DNA of 64,000 bases from a bacterium (GTDB lineage: Bacteria; SZUA-79; Acidulodesulfobacterales; Acidulodesulfobacteraceae): the NCBI GenBank assembly GCA_021845685.1, contig JAJZVN010000001.1, positions 62,001 to 126,000 on the forward strand, given 5' to 3'. The first letter of the stretch is position 1; each line of letters begins with the position of its first letter. Both the position numbers and the translations under genes were made by a program. The notes beneath the pieces are model-generated. The model was not told the origin of the DNA. It was given only the letters and a program-made list of their open reading frames with translations, and did not search any database. Below are positions 1-8,599 of this stretch, piece by piece.

Positions 1-8
1 CCGTAAAG

Positions 9-30
9 CCCCAAGCTTAAAGCTATGGGG
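9..30. terminator. Hairpin at window edge: terminator or transposon-end-like
   Basis: CCCCAAGC pairs with GCT(A)TGGGG around a TTAAA loop, with one bulged A. A run of seven T follows about 15 nt after the hairpin, so it is not a textbook intrinsic terminator. The AAAGC + stem + TA layout also resembles the terminal hairpin of IS200/IS605 right ends. The upstream context lies outside the window, so neither reading can be settled. Confidence 0.35.
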
Positions 31-155
31 ATATAAGGCAATAAGTTTTTTTCTTGTATTATATAATTAATTGTTACGGAAGAAATAAGTAAATTATAAA
101 CCCGTATTATAGAGTTAAATAAATATAAAATATATAATTTTATTCATTCCATCCG

Positions 156-203
156 CTATCTAAACTACAGAATTATCAATTATCTATGGTATAGTTTAGA
201 TAG
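156..203. repeat. 12-bp perfect inverted repeat
   Basis: CTATCTAAACTA at 156-167 is the exact reverse complement of TAGTTTAGATAG at 192-203, with a 24-nt spacer. It lies about 100 bp upstream of the proposed promoter of the glycogen module. It could be a regulator-binding dyad or an mRNA stem; no T-run follows it. Confidence 0.5.
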
Positions 204-274
204 AATAATTTTCTTAATTTGCAATATTAATTTATCGCTATCCCGTATTAATTAATAGCGGAGCAGAATACTTA

Positions 275-305
275 TGACAAGCAAGATGGTTGGCTGTGTT
301 ATAAT
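275..305 (+). promoter_or_regulatory. Candidate extended -10 promoter for the glycogen operon
   Basis: TGTTATAAT at 297-305 is a perfect extended -10 (TGnTATAAT). The best -35 candidate, around TGACAA (275-280), is poorly spaced (19 bp), which is tolerated by extended -10 promoters. Transcription from here would begin near 312 and carry the A9/G12 tract into the 5' untranslated leader of the first GH57 gene. Confidence 0.45.
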
Positions 306-332
306 AGCTAAAAAGGCTGCACATTACTTCTC

Positions 333-355
333 AAAAAAAAATTGGGGGGGGGGGG
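333..355 (+). repeat. A9-TT-G12 homopolymer tract
   Basis: Nine A (333-341), two T, then twelve consecutive G (344-355). A G12 run is highly unusual in such AT-rich DNA. It sits in the predicted leader, 131 bp before the first start codon. Such tracts are prone to slipped-strand length change. Confidence 0.9.
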
Positions 356-486
356 TAGATAAAATTATATCATAATTATCGTTCTAAAGTATTAAAGTAT
401 TAGCTTTATCCCTCAAAAGGTAGATGCAAGCTGTTTATATAATTTTACAATATTAATTTATTATTCTGGAGTGAGGCAACTTTACT

Positions 487-2127
487 ATGAATACAGAAAA
501 ATCTGAATGGATCCCTGTTCTTCATTTTCACCTTCCTTTTGTAAGACATCCTGAAATGTCTAAATATTTAGAAGAAGAATGGTATTTTGAAGCGGTAACG
601 GAAACTTATTTGCCGTTATTGGAAGCATTTGACAATCTTGAAAGAGATAATATAGATTACAATATAACTATTTCTCTGACGCCAACTCTTTTAACAATGA
701 TGGCTGATAATCTGTTGTCGGAGAGATTAATTAATTATGTCAACGCAAGAGTTAAAGTTCTTGACGAAGAAGCATTCAGAACTCAGACAGATCCTGAATT
801 TCATCCTGTAACATTATTTTATAGAGAAAGATATAAGAACTTGGCAGGCAAACTTAGTAGAGGCGGCGGTCAATATATAATTAACGAATTATTAAAACAT
901 AATAAAATAGGGCATATAAATATAATAACATCGGCTGCAACGCACGGTTTCTTATTATTTATGGTAGGAGAGCCAGAAACTATTGCCGCTCAAATACAAG
1001 TGGGAATTGAAACTCATGAAAAATTGCTTGGGATTAAACCTTCAGGGATTTGGCTGCCTGAATGCGGATATACGTCAGGATTTGATGCTATTTTAAATAG
1101 ATACGGTATATTTTATACTTTTTTAGATCAGCATGGAATAGAAATGGCGTATCCTGAACCGCCAAACGGATGTTTTTCGCCTGTAGTTACCCCTTTCGGA
1201 GTCGTGGCTTTCGGCAGGGATCCTGAAAGTTCCAGGCAGGTCTGGTCTAGCAAAGAAGGTTACCCTGGAGCGCCGATTTATAGGGAATTTTACAGAGATG
1301 TCGGATTTGACCTTGATTTGCCGCATCTTATTCCGTTAAGACATGGAAGTATTAAGACATTTACTGGGTTAAAATATTATGCTATTACAGGAACGGGAAA
1401 TTACAAAGAAGCTTATAGACCCGGCGCTGCAAAAAGAAAAGCTTCCGAACATGCGGAGCAGTTTGTATTCAACAGGGCATTGCAGGGAAATTATTTAAAA
1501 AATATAATAGGAGAGCCGCCTGTAATCGTTTCCATGTATGATGCCGAGTTGTTTGGTCACTGGTGGTTTGAAGGACCATGGTGGTTAGAGTCTGTTTTTA
1601 GACAGCTAAATAAAAACAGCAGTATAGAATCTGCCGCTGCAGAAGATATATCAAAAGAAGCACTTTCTAATGTAAAATCAAAAAACGGCATACTTTACAG
1701 TCCCGATGAAAAAACATGGATTGCCCAGCCTGCCACTTCTACATGGGGAGGTGGAGGCTATAGCGAAGTCTGGCTTAACGGCAAAAATGACGAAATTCAG
1801 CAATTTTTATCGGACATAGCTATTGAATTGATTGATATATGTAAAAATAGATACAATGAAGTAATTTATAATGATGCGCTTAATCAGGCTGCAAGAGAAT
1901 TAATGCTTGCAGAATCAAGCGATTGGACATTTCTGCTTTCAACAGGGCAGGCTGTAAGCTATGCCGAAAGACGCATTAAGGCTCACTTGATAAGAGCAAG
2001 AAAATGTTTGTCTATGGCAATTGGATCCGAGCCGTTTGATAAAAAATGGTTTAAAGACATATCTTATAAAGACAATATATTTCCATGGATTGATGCAAAA
2101 GAACTGTATGGAAAAGATATATGCTGA
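487..2127 (+). CDS. GH57 1,4-alpha-glucan branching enzyme (DUF1957/TK1436 type)
   Basis: This enzyme transfers alpha-1,4-glucan segments to form alpha-1,6 branches in glycogen, in the cytoplasm. The N-terminus (HFHLPFVRHPE) and the motif order fit the GH57 branching-enzyme subfamily. The nucleophile is expected at Glu192 in WLPECGY and the acid/base at Asp352 in YDAELFGHWWFEG. The helical C-terminal domain seen in this subfamily follows, and 546 aa is normal. The ATG is preceded by GGAGTGAGG, spaced rather far away. It is the first gene of a glycogen cluster with two more GH57 genes and glgA, so it probably replaces a GH13 GlgB. The subfamily call rests on motifs; the family call is firm. 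Confidence 0.88.
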   Translation: MNTEKSEWIPVLHFHLPFVRHPEMSKYLEEEWYFEAVTETYLPLLEAFDNLERDNIDYNITISLTPTLLTMMADNLLSERLINYVNARVKVLDEEAFRTQTDPEFHPVTLFYRERYKNLAGKLSRGGGQYIINELLKHNKIGHINIITSAATHGFLLFMVGEPETIAAQIQVGIETHEKLLGIKPSGIWLPECGYTSGFDAILNRYGIFYTFLDQHGIEMAYPEPPNGCFSPVVTPFGVVAFGRDPESSRQVWSSKEGYPGAPIYREFYRDVGFDLDLPHLIPLRHGSIKTFTGLKYYAITGTGNYKEAYRPGAAKRKASEHAEQFVFNRALQGNYLKNIIGEPPVIVSMYDAELFGHWWFEGPWWLESVFRQLNKNSSIESAAAEDISKEALSNVKSKNGILYSPDEKTWIAQPATSTWGGGGYSEVWLNGKNDEIQQFLSDIAIELIDICKNRYNEVIYNDALNQAARELMLAESSDWTFLLSTGQAVSYAERRIKAHLIRARKCLSMAIGSEPFDKKWFKDISYKDNIFPWIDAKELYGKDIC

Positions 2128-2316
2128 ATTATAATAAAAAAGTATCAAAAAAGTATCAGATTTATTTTTCTTTTTTCAAGATATCTTTAAGTAAGTGTTA
2201 CAATAAATAATCAGATAATTTTTTTGTATCTTTTTTGTTTTTTATTTTTTGATTTTATAAATAATAAATATTATAAAAACTCCAGCTATATTAATTATTA
2301 TGAGGTTAATTAATTA

Positions 2317-4134
2317 ATGAACTTAATTTTATGGTGGCATATGCACCAGCCTGATTACAGAACTCATGAAAATGAGTTTATGCTTCCATGGGTTTATCTT
2401 CATGCCATAAAGGATTATATTGATATGCCTCTTAATATTATGTCGGTAGAGGGTATGAAAGCCAACATAAATATAACGCCGGTGTTAATTGACCAATGGC
2501 AGGAATATAATTTAAAATTGGAATTAGCTCTAAGCGAAGAAGATCCTATGAAAGTCGAAAATATCCTGCCAGACAGGTTTCTTAAGCCTTTAGTTGTCAA
2601 TACGCTCACAGACGAATGGCGGCAATGGATTGTTAAATATTATAAATTGGCAAATAAAGAAAGAATGATTGAAAGATTTGAACCTTACAAGCAATTGGTC
2701 AATATTTCTTTGGAAGATAACAATCTGCATTATTTAAACGATTCGTATTATTTTGATTTAACGGTGTGGTTTCATCTTGCCTGGTGCGGAGAATGGATTA
2801 AGCGGTATGACCCTGTGATAAAGCAATTGATAAATAAGGGGCATAAATATACTTATAACGACAGAATACTCTTGTTAAGAAGAATATCTAAATGGCTAAA
2901 ATACGGATTATCGTTATATGGACAGCCTTATATAAAAGGAGCGGAAATTCCTTCATGGCAACCTGATTATCCTGATTTAATAGATAAAACTTTGTTAGTT
3001 GAACTGTCTAAAAAAAAGAAAGGCGAATATCAGGTTACACTCACGCCTCACTATCATCCTATTATACCGCTTTTGCTTGATATTAATGCGGGAAGCATTA
3101 TAGCGCAAATTACGGGAATACAATATGAACCTGTTGAACTTAATGAATACCCCGAAGGATTAAAAAGTGCGAAAGAAAATATTAAAAGAATTAATAATTA
3201 TTGGTCTGCGGAACCATTTTTTAATATAAAAGCCGTATGGCCTTCAGAAGGTGCTATATCGGCTGAGACGCTTAATTTATTTGCAGAAGAGAAAATTGAC
3301 TTTTGCGCGAGCGGAGAAGAAGTTTTAAGCAATTCCTTAGGCGTAGATATTCATAAGCCGATTTCTTTAGAAGGACGCAATGTAATTCCTCTTTATAAAA
3401 TTTATAAGTGGAAAAATTCATCTATTAAATTAATATTCAGAGATTCGGAATTATCGGATATTATCGGTTTTACTTATTCTAAATGGAGAGGCGATGATGC
3501 CGCAAATAATTTTGTAAACAAGATAAAAGAAATTGATAAAATAGATAAAAACGCTATTGTTTCTATAATTATGGACGGCGAAAATGCATGGGAATATTAT
3601 TTTGAAAATGGGTTTTATTTTTTAAAAGATTTATATGAATTGTTTGTCCAAACCCATGAAATTAATCCGATAACTCTTAAAGATGCTTTTGAAACGGAAG
3701 AATATTTAACTTTAGATAATATTTATCCGGGTTCGTGGGTTCAAGGAAATTTGCAGATGTGGATAGGAGAACAGCAAAAAAATTTGGCTTGGATGCTGCT
3801 TGCAAATGCAAAACAAGAATTTTTAAAATGGAAAAAACAAATTAAAGATGAAATTAAAATTAAGAATGTTGAAGAACAAATTTTAAAAAGCGAAGGATCT
3901 GATTGGTTCTGGTGGCTTGGAGAAGATAATCCTCTTCTGTCTCAATCAATGATGGAAAAAGTTTTCAGGCAGCATTTAAAAAGTATTTACATTTTGATGG
4001 ATAAAAAACCGCCTGCTATTTTAGATGATACTTTAGTAGTTACTTCGACAGTTACTTCGGCAGTTACTTCAAAAATTGCTTCAAACATAAATACTGCAGA
4101 AATTGGCGGAAGCATGAAGAGAGGAAAATCATAA
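2317..4134 (+). CDS. GH57 alpha-amylase/amylopullulanase-like glycoside hydrolase
   Basis: A second GH57 enzyme, of the amylase/amylopullulanase type rather than the branching type. The start MNLILWWHMHQPDYR is the family's conserved N-terminal motif. The probable nucleophile is Glu311 in WPSEGAIS, and the probable acid/base is Asp420 in MDGENAWEYY. It has 605 aa with no signal peptide, so it should act on cytoplasmic glycogen or maltodextrins. The last ~35 residues are a Thr/Ser/Val-rich low-complexity tail. Its stop codon directly abuts the ATG of the next gene (TAA|ATG), which implies translational coupling. Whether it hydrolyses alpha-1,4 bonds, alpha-1,6 bonds or both cannot be told from the sequence. 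Confidence 0.85.
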   Translation: MNLILWWHMHQPDYRTHENEFMLPWVYLHAIKDYIDMPLNIMSVEGMKANINITPVLIDQWQEYNLKLELALSEEDPMKVENILPDRFLKPLVVNTLTDEWRQWIVKYYKLANKERMIERFEPYKQLVNISLEDNNLHYLNDSYYFDLTVWFHLAWCGEWIKRYDPVIKQLINKGHKYTYNDRILLLRRISKWLKYGLSLYGQPYIKGAEIPSWQPDYPDLIDKTLLVELSKKKKGEYQVTLTPHYHPIIPLLLDINAGSIIAQITGIQYEPVELNEYPEGLKSAKENIKRINNYWSAEPFFNIKAVWPSEGAISAETLNLFAEEKIDFCASGEEVLSNSLGVDIHKPISLEGRNVIPLYKIYKWKNSSIKLIFRDSELSDIIGFTYSKWRGDDAANNFVNKIKEIDKIDKNAIVSIIMDGENAWEYYFENGFYFLKDLYELFVQTHEINPITLKDAFETEEYLTLDNIYPGSWVQGNLQMWIGEQQKNLAWMLLANAKQEFLKWKKQIKDEIKIKNVEEQILKSEGSDWFWWLGEDNPLLSQSMMEKVFRQHLKSIYILMDKKPPAILDDTLVVTSTVTSAVTSKIASNINTAEIGGSMKRGKS

Positions 4135-6687
4135 ATGGTTAATTTTTTATTAGGTTTTCATTGCCATCAGCCTGTGGGCAACTTTGAAGGAGTATTTAAA
4201 GAAGTGCATAATAAATCTTATAGTCCGCTTATAAGAACTCTTTTAAAATATGATTCTTGCAAATTTTGTCTGCATATATCGGGATATTTGCTTGAATGGA
4301 TTGTTAAAAATGACCCTGAATTAATAGAAATTATAAGAGAAGGCGTATCTGAACATAAAGTAGAAATGCTCGGCGGAGGCTATTATGAACCCGTATTAGC
4401 TTCAATTCCCCGCCGCGATAGAATTAAACAGCTTGAAATGCTCAATGAAGCCGTCAAAAAATATTTTGGCGTTTATCCAAAAGGCGCATGGATTACAGAA
4501 AGAATATGGCAGCCCGATATTATTGATTCGCTTGATGAAGCAGGCATAAGTTATGCTTTTTTAGACGATTCTCAATTTTTTCAATCGGGCATTGATCCAA
4601 ACGATATAGATAACATTTTTATAACGGAATATAACGGAAAATATTTCAATCTATTTCCTATTCATGAAAGATTAAGATATAAATTGCCGTTTGCTAACCC
4701 TGATGAATCAGTGCGCGAAATTTTATATATGAATGAAAGATTATCTAGTCTTTCCGTTATGATTGACGACGGTGAAAAAATGGGAAGCTGGCCGAATACG
4801 TTTGAGTGGGTTTACGGTAAGGCTTTTAATAGCGAAGATAAGTTTGACGGTATCGGCGGCAACGGATGGCTCAATAAATTTTTAACTATTTTAGGCGATC
4901 CTTCTAATAATATTAAAATGAAACTGCCCTCTGAATTAATTGAAGAAATTCCTATCAAACAGCCTGTTTATTTACCTTTGTCAAGCTATAGAGAGATGGG
5001 TGAATGGACTTTACCCGTAGAAAAAAGATTTAAATACGATTATACAAAAGAAAAGTATCCCGATGCTGTATTAGCAGGAGGAATATGGCATAATTTTTTT
5101 ATTCATTATCCCGAATCAAATTTATTGCATAAACGAATGCTTTTTTTAAGCAATAAAATTAACGATTTTAAAATAAAATTTCCTGAAATGCAAAATTCAA
5201 TAAATTATAAAAATGCAATAAAGGAACTTTTTAAATCTCAGGCGAACGATGCTTACTGGCATGGAGTTTTCGGCGGAATTTACCTGCCTCACTTAAGAAG
5301 AGGTGTACAAAATTCATTAATTAAAGCATCTGTTTCCTATGATTTATTATGCAATGAATTAAAACAATTTGAAAATGATAATAAAAATAATAAAGATAAG
5401 AACAATAAGAAAGAAATCAGAAAAGATAAAAATAAATCAAATGATTACAATAATAACGTAAATAATATTGTTAGCGCAGTTAAAGTTGATAAAGGCGAAA
5501 CTGATAAGTCGGAAGGTATAAATAATATTAATGCAAATAATGATTTAAATAACCAAGATAACTCAAATAATGCAGGTAATGCAGGTAATATAGATAAATT
5601 TGATTTTGATATGGATGGAGAATTAGAATATCAGGCAAGAAATAAATTTTGGCAAATAATATATAAATCCTCTAACTCTCATATTATTGCGCTCGACTAT
5701 CTTGAAAAAAATATGTTTAATCCTTTCGGAGATATTTTTTGTTTGCATGACGAATATGATATACATATAATTAAAGATAAACTGAATATTAAAAATAATT
5801 CTGCAGAAAATAAAAATATAAACGAAGATGTTCCTCATACTATACATAACAATGTGAAAGTTCCTGAAGGTTTAACCGAAAAAGATTTATTTGTTAATAA
5901 CGGATTGATGCCTCATTTTCAATTAAAATACAACGGCAAAGATTTAAATTTTAATTTAAAATCAATTAATAATAATGATGATATAATTGTTATAATATCT
6001 GAAGGATTTACAGAAAATAAAGAAGAAAATGAAGAACCTAAAATTTTAATTGGTTTAGAAATAACTATATCCGATACTTTGCAATACCATATTAGTTTTA
6101 ATAATAATAAAATAGGCGACGGCAAAATTATAAAGGGAAACGATAATTTTAAAGATATCAAAGAGTATACTAATATTAGTAACGCAAATAATTCCGATAA
6201 TTCTATTGACAATAAAAGCAATAACGACAACATTAATAACATTAACAACAATAATAACGATAATAATTTTGGCGGCGAAGAAAATACGGCATTAAAAAAT
6301 TTGTCGGTATTTTTTAGATTTTCGTTTCCGGGAGGCGACGGTCCTGCTACATATATTAAACCTGATGAAAAAAATATTTACGGATTGCGCGAAAATCTTA
6401 TAGGCATACCTGTCAATTCAGTGATTGAAATAGGCGACTCTTTTTGGGGAGGCAGTCTGAAAGCGTTTATCAACACAAACGGTTATGCAAATTATAAAAC
6501 AAATGAAGAAAATAGTATAAACCTTGACTATATTCCTTTATTGAACTATTCTCCTATTACCACTATTTCGTTATATGAAGGCGGAAGCGAAAAAATATTT
6601 CAATCGGCAGAAACCATTATATCATGGGATTTGGAAGATAAAGATATTTCAGATATACATATTAAATGGAAAGCGGTAAAAAAATAA
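4135..6687 (+). CDS. GH57 4-alpha-glucanotransferase/alpha-amylase with Asn-rich inserts
   Basis: The third GH57 enzyme resembles Thermococcus 4-alpha-glucanotransferase, which moves maltooligosaccharide units between chains. It starts with FLLGFHCHQPVGNF. The nucleophile is expected at Glu122 in WITERIWQP and the acid/base at Asp211/Asp212 in MIDDGEKMGSWP. A C-terminal beta domain of the DUF1926 kind follows, containing SVFFRFSFPGGDGPATY. The family is usually about 650 aa; this one has 850. The excess is mainly two hydrophilic Asn/Lys/Asp-rich stretches, about residues 411-495 and 676-715, the second encoded by AAT/AAC runs. The catalytic half is uninterrupted, so the enzyme is probably active. 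It starts directly at the stop of the preceding GH57 gene. Confidence 0.87.
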   Translation: MVNFLLGFHCHQPVGNFEGVFKEVHNKSYSPLIRTLLKYDSCKFCLHISGYLLEWIVKNDPELIEIIREGVSEHKVEMLGGGYYEPVLASIPRRDRIKQLEMLNEAVKKYFGVYPKGAWITERIWQPDIIDSLDEAGISYAFLDDSQFFQSGIDPNDIDNIFITEYNGKYFNLFPIHERLRYKLPFANPDESVREILYMNERLSSLSVMIDDGEKMGSWPNTFEWVYGKAFNSEDKFDGIGGNGWLNKFLTILGDPSNNIKMKLPSELIEEIPIKQPVYLPLSSYREMGEWTLPVEKRFKYDYTKEKYPDAVLAGGIWHNFFIHYPESNLLHKRMLFLSNKINDFKIKFPEMQNSINYKNAIKELFKSQANDAYWHGVFGGIYLPHLRRGVQNSLIKASVSYDLLCNELKQFENDNKNNKDKNNKKEIRKDKNKSNDYNNNVNNIVSAVKVDKGETDKSEGINNINANNDLNNQDNSNNAGNAGNIDKFDFDMDGELEYQARNKFWQIIYKSSNSHIIALDYLEKNMFNPFGDIFCLHDEYDIHIIKDKLNIKNNSAENKNINEDVPHTIHNNVKVPEGLTEKDLFVNNGLMPHFQLKYNGKDLNFNLKSINNNDDIIVIISEGFTENKEENEEPKILIGLEITISDTLQYHISFNNNKIGDGKIIKGNDNFKDIKEYTNISNANNSDNSIDNKSNNDNINNINNNNNDNNFGGEENTALKNLSVFFRFSFPGGDGPATYIKPDEKNIYGLRENLIGIPVNSVIEIGDSFWGGSLKAFINTNGYANYKTNEENSINLDYIPLLNYSPITTISLYEGGSEKIFQSAETIISWDLEDKDISDIHIKWKAVKK

Positions 6688-6708
6688 ATTAAATAAGGAT
6701 TTTAAAAA

Positions 6709-8217
6709 TTGAATAATTTTAATGATGAAATATGGTTTGTGGCTTCCGAAATGGCTCCGTTGGTAAAAGCTGGAGGTTTGGGCGATGTTATCGGAAGTCT
6801 TCCTAAGTATCTCATAAAATTAGGAATGAATGTTAAAGTTATTATTCCCGCCTATAAATTTATTAATTATAACGAATTTGTGCAATTTGAAGAAAATCTG
6901 CCTGCCGGAAGAGTTTATTTCGGCGATATTCCGTTTGACTTCGGTGTAAAAAAAGCAAAAACCAAAGACGGCATACCTTTAATTTTTGTTGAGCAAAATC
7001 ATTTTTTCGGAAGAGACGATGTTTACGGTCCTCACGGCGGAACGGCAGGTTATCGCGATAATTTATGGAGATTTTCTCTTCTGGCGCATGCCGCCGTTCA
7101 TTGCATGAAAATACTCGGCGTTCCTAAAATAGTGCATTCTCACGACTGGTCGGGCGGACTTGTACCTGCAGTTGTTAAACAGACATTTAATGACAAAGAA
7201 AGACCTAAAATAGTTTTTACGATTCACAATCTCGGATATCAGGGCGTATATCCGATTGATGATTTCTACGATATCGGAATTGATTTTAGGTTTAATTCTT
7301 CTGGAGCTTTTGAACATTTTGGAACCTTTAACGCTTTAAAAGGCGGAATTCTTTTAAGCGACGCGGTTACTACGGTAAGTCCTTCGTACGCTAATGAAAT
7401 AACAACGCCGCAAGGAGGATTCGGGCTTGACGGGGAATTAAGAAATTTAAGAGAAAACGGAAAACTTTTCGGCATCTTAAACGGAATTGACGAAGAATAC
7501 TGGAATCCTAAAAACGATGTATTTTTAAATGTTTATTTCAACGGAAAAGATAGACCTTACAATTTTGACGATTACAGCGGCTGGAAAAATTTTAAAGAAG
7601 ATAATAAAAAAGCATTATTTTCAGAAATTGGATTGAAATTTAAAAAAAATAGCGTCGGTAAGCATGTGCCTGTTCTTGGAATTGTAAGCAGGTTAACTGA
7701 AGAAAAAGGAATAGATGTTTTTCTAGACTCGCTTTTTAACTGGAACAATTTTCCGTTTCAGGTTTTAATATTAGCAACGGGAAAACTTTTTATAGAAAAA
7801 AAAGCATTATATCTGCAAGAATTTTATAAAGATAAAGTTTATGCCAAAATAGGCACATTTGACGAAGCATTGGCCCATAAAATTTATGCATCCTCCGATA
7901 TTTTTATTATGCCTTCAAGAACAGAACCGTGCGGATTATCTCAGATGATATCAATGAGATACGGCGGAATAATTCTGGCTGGCGATACGGGAGGACTTCA
8001 CGATACCGTTGCAGATTTAAATGCAAACAAAGAAAACGGGAACGGAATAACCGTTAAGCATATTGACGTAAACTCTATTTCATCGGCATTAGACAGATTA
8101 TATAATTTATACTATGAAAAAGACTGGGGACAGTTTGTTATTAATAGCGTTAATTCCGATTTTAGCTGGAACGTTTCTGCATTAAAATATATAGATTTAT
8201 ATAATAAAATTTTGTAA
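6709..8217 (+). CDS. glgA: Glycogen synthase (GT5), ADP-glucose type
   Basis: Adds glucose from a nucleotide sugar to the non-reducing end of glycogen. The N-terminal KAGGLGDV motif (Lys20) binds the nucleotide sugar. The C-terminal GT-B half has SRLTEEKGIDVF and the catalytic-loop motif TEPCGLSQM (Glu406). The length of 502 aa is typical. The start is TTG at 6709, chosen because AAGGAT lies at a good distance upstream and no in-frame ATG exists near the conserved N-terminus. The gene is 21 nt behind the GH57 transferase and is clearly the same operon. No glgC or glgP lies in the window. Confidence 0.93.
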   Translation: MNNFNDEIWFVASEMAPLVKAGGLGDVIGSLPKYLIKLGMNVKVIIPAYKFINYNEFVQFEENLPAGRVYFGDIPFDFGVKKAKTKDGIPLIFVEQNHFFGRDDVYGPHGGTAGYRDNLWRFSLLAHAAVHCMKILGVPKIVHSHDWSGGLVPAVVKQTFNDKERPKIVFTIHNLGYQGVYPIDDFYDIGIDFRFNSSGAFEHFGTFNALKGGILLSDAVTTVSPSYANEITTPQGGFGLDGELRNLRENGKLFGILNGIDEEYWNPKNDVFLNVYFNGKDRPYNFDDYSGWKNFKEDNKKALFSEIGLKFKKNSVGKHVPVLGIVSRLTEEKGIDVFLDSLFNWNNFPFQVLILATGKLFIEKKALYLQEFYKDKVYAKIGTFDEALAHKIYASSDIFIMPSRTEPCGLSQMISMRYGGIILAGDTGGLHDTVADLNANKENGNGITVKHIDVNSISSALDRLYNLYYEKDWGQFVINSVNSDFSWNVSALKYIDLYNKIL

Positions 8218-8599
8218 AATATATACAAATATATAAAATAAATATTGAATAATTATTAAATTTATTTAATGTCTATTTGTCTATTTAGTAATTATTTCAT
8301 TGTATAACTTTATATACCTAACTTTTCTATTAATTTTATACATTTCATTATAACTATGGGATATTATTATTATGCTGCTTATTTTATAAAATAGATAATG
8401 TCCTGTATATTGATATACAGGACAAATAAAGATAATATATAAAAATATTTAATAAAAATAGGAAGTTCAAATGTCCTGCATAAAAAAATAAGGAAAAATT
8501 AGGTATATAACTAACTTTATTATACTTTATCGTATATTATTTATTACTTATCAATTAAAGAACAAGCTTATAAGGAACGAGCTTAATTAAAATTATTTA
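8218..8599. other. 382-bp AT-rich intergenic region with a strong dyad
   Basis: This separates the glycogen module from the polysaccharide genes. Apart from the perfect dyad at 8399-8424 and a related half-site at 8472-8480 it is featureless AT-rich DNA. No small gene with a convincing ribosome-binding site is visible. Confidence 0.7.
8399..8424. promoter_or_regulatory. 12-bp perfect dyad, possible operator, with half-site at 8472
   Basis: TGTCCTGTATAT and ATATACAGGACA flank a 2-nt centre (TG), giving a 26-bp near-perfect palindrome. TGTCCTGCA at 8472-8480 repeats one half-site about 70 bp downstream. There is no adjacent T-run, so a protein-binding site fits better than an intrinsic terminator, though a transcript hairpin for glgA is possible. 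Confidence 0.5.

Larger units (their letters stand above)
1..486. other. Gene-free leader region upstream of the glycogen module
   Basis: No coding gene is visible. The region holds a GC-containing hairpin at its left edge (9-30), a 12-bp inverted repeat (156-203), a smaller 6-bp inverted repeat (236-260), a possible extended -10 promoter near 297-305 and an A9/G12 homopolymer tract (333-355). The rest is AT-rich filler. The left-edge hairpin may be the 3' end of whatever precedes the window. Confidence 0.7.

Noticed and set aside
5919-6251. 110-codon Leu-rich - strand frame
   Set aside because: It is the antisense reading of AAT/AAC runs in the GH57 insert; the apparent membrane-protein look arises from the Asn codons.
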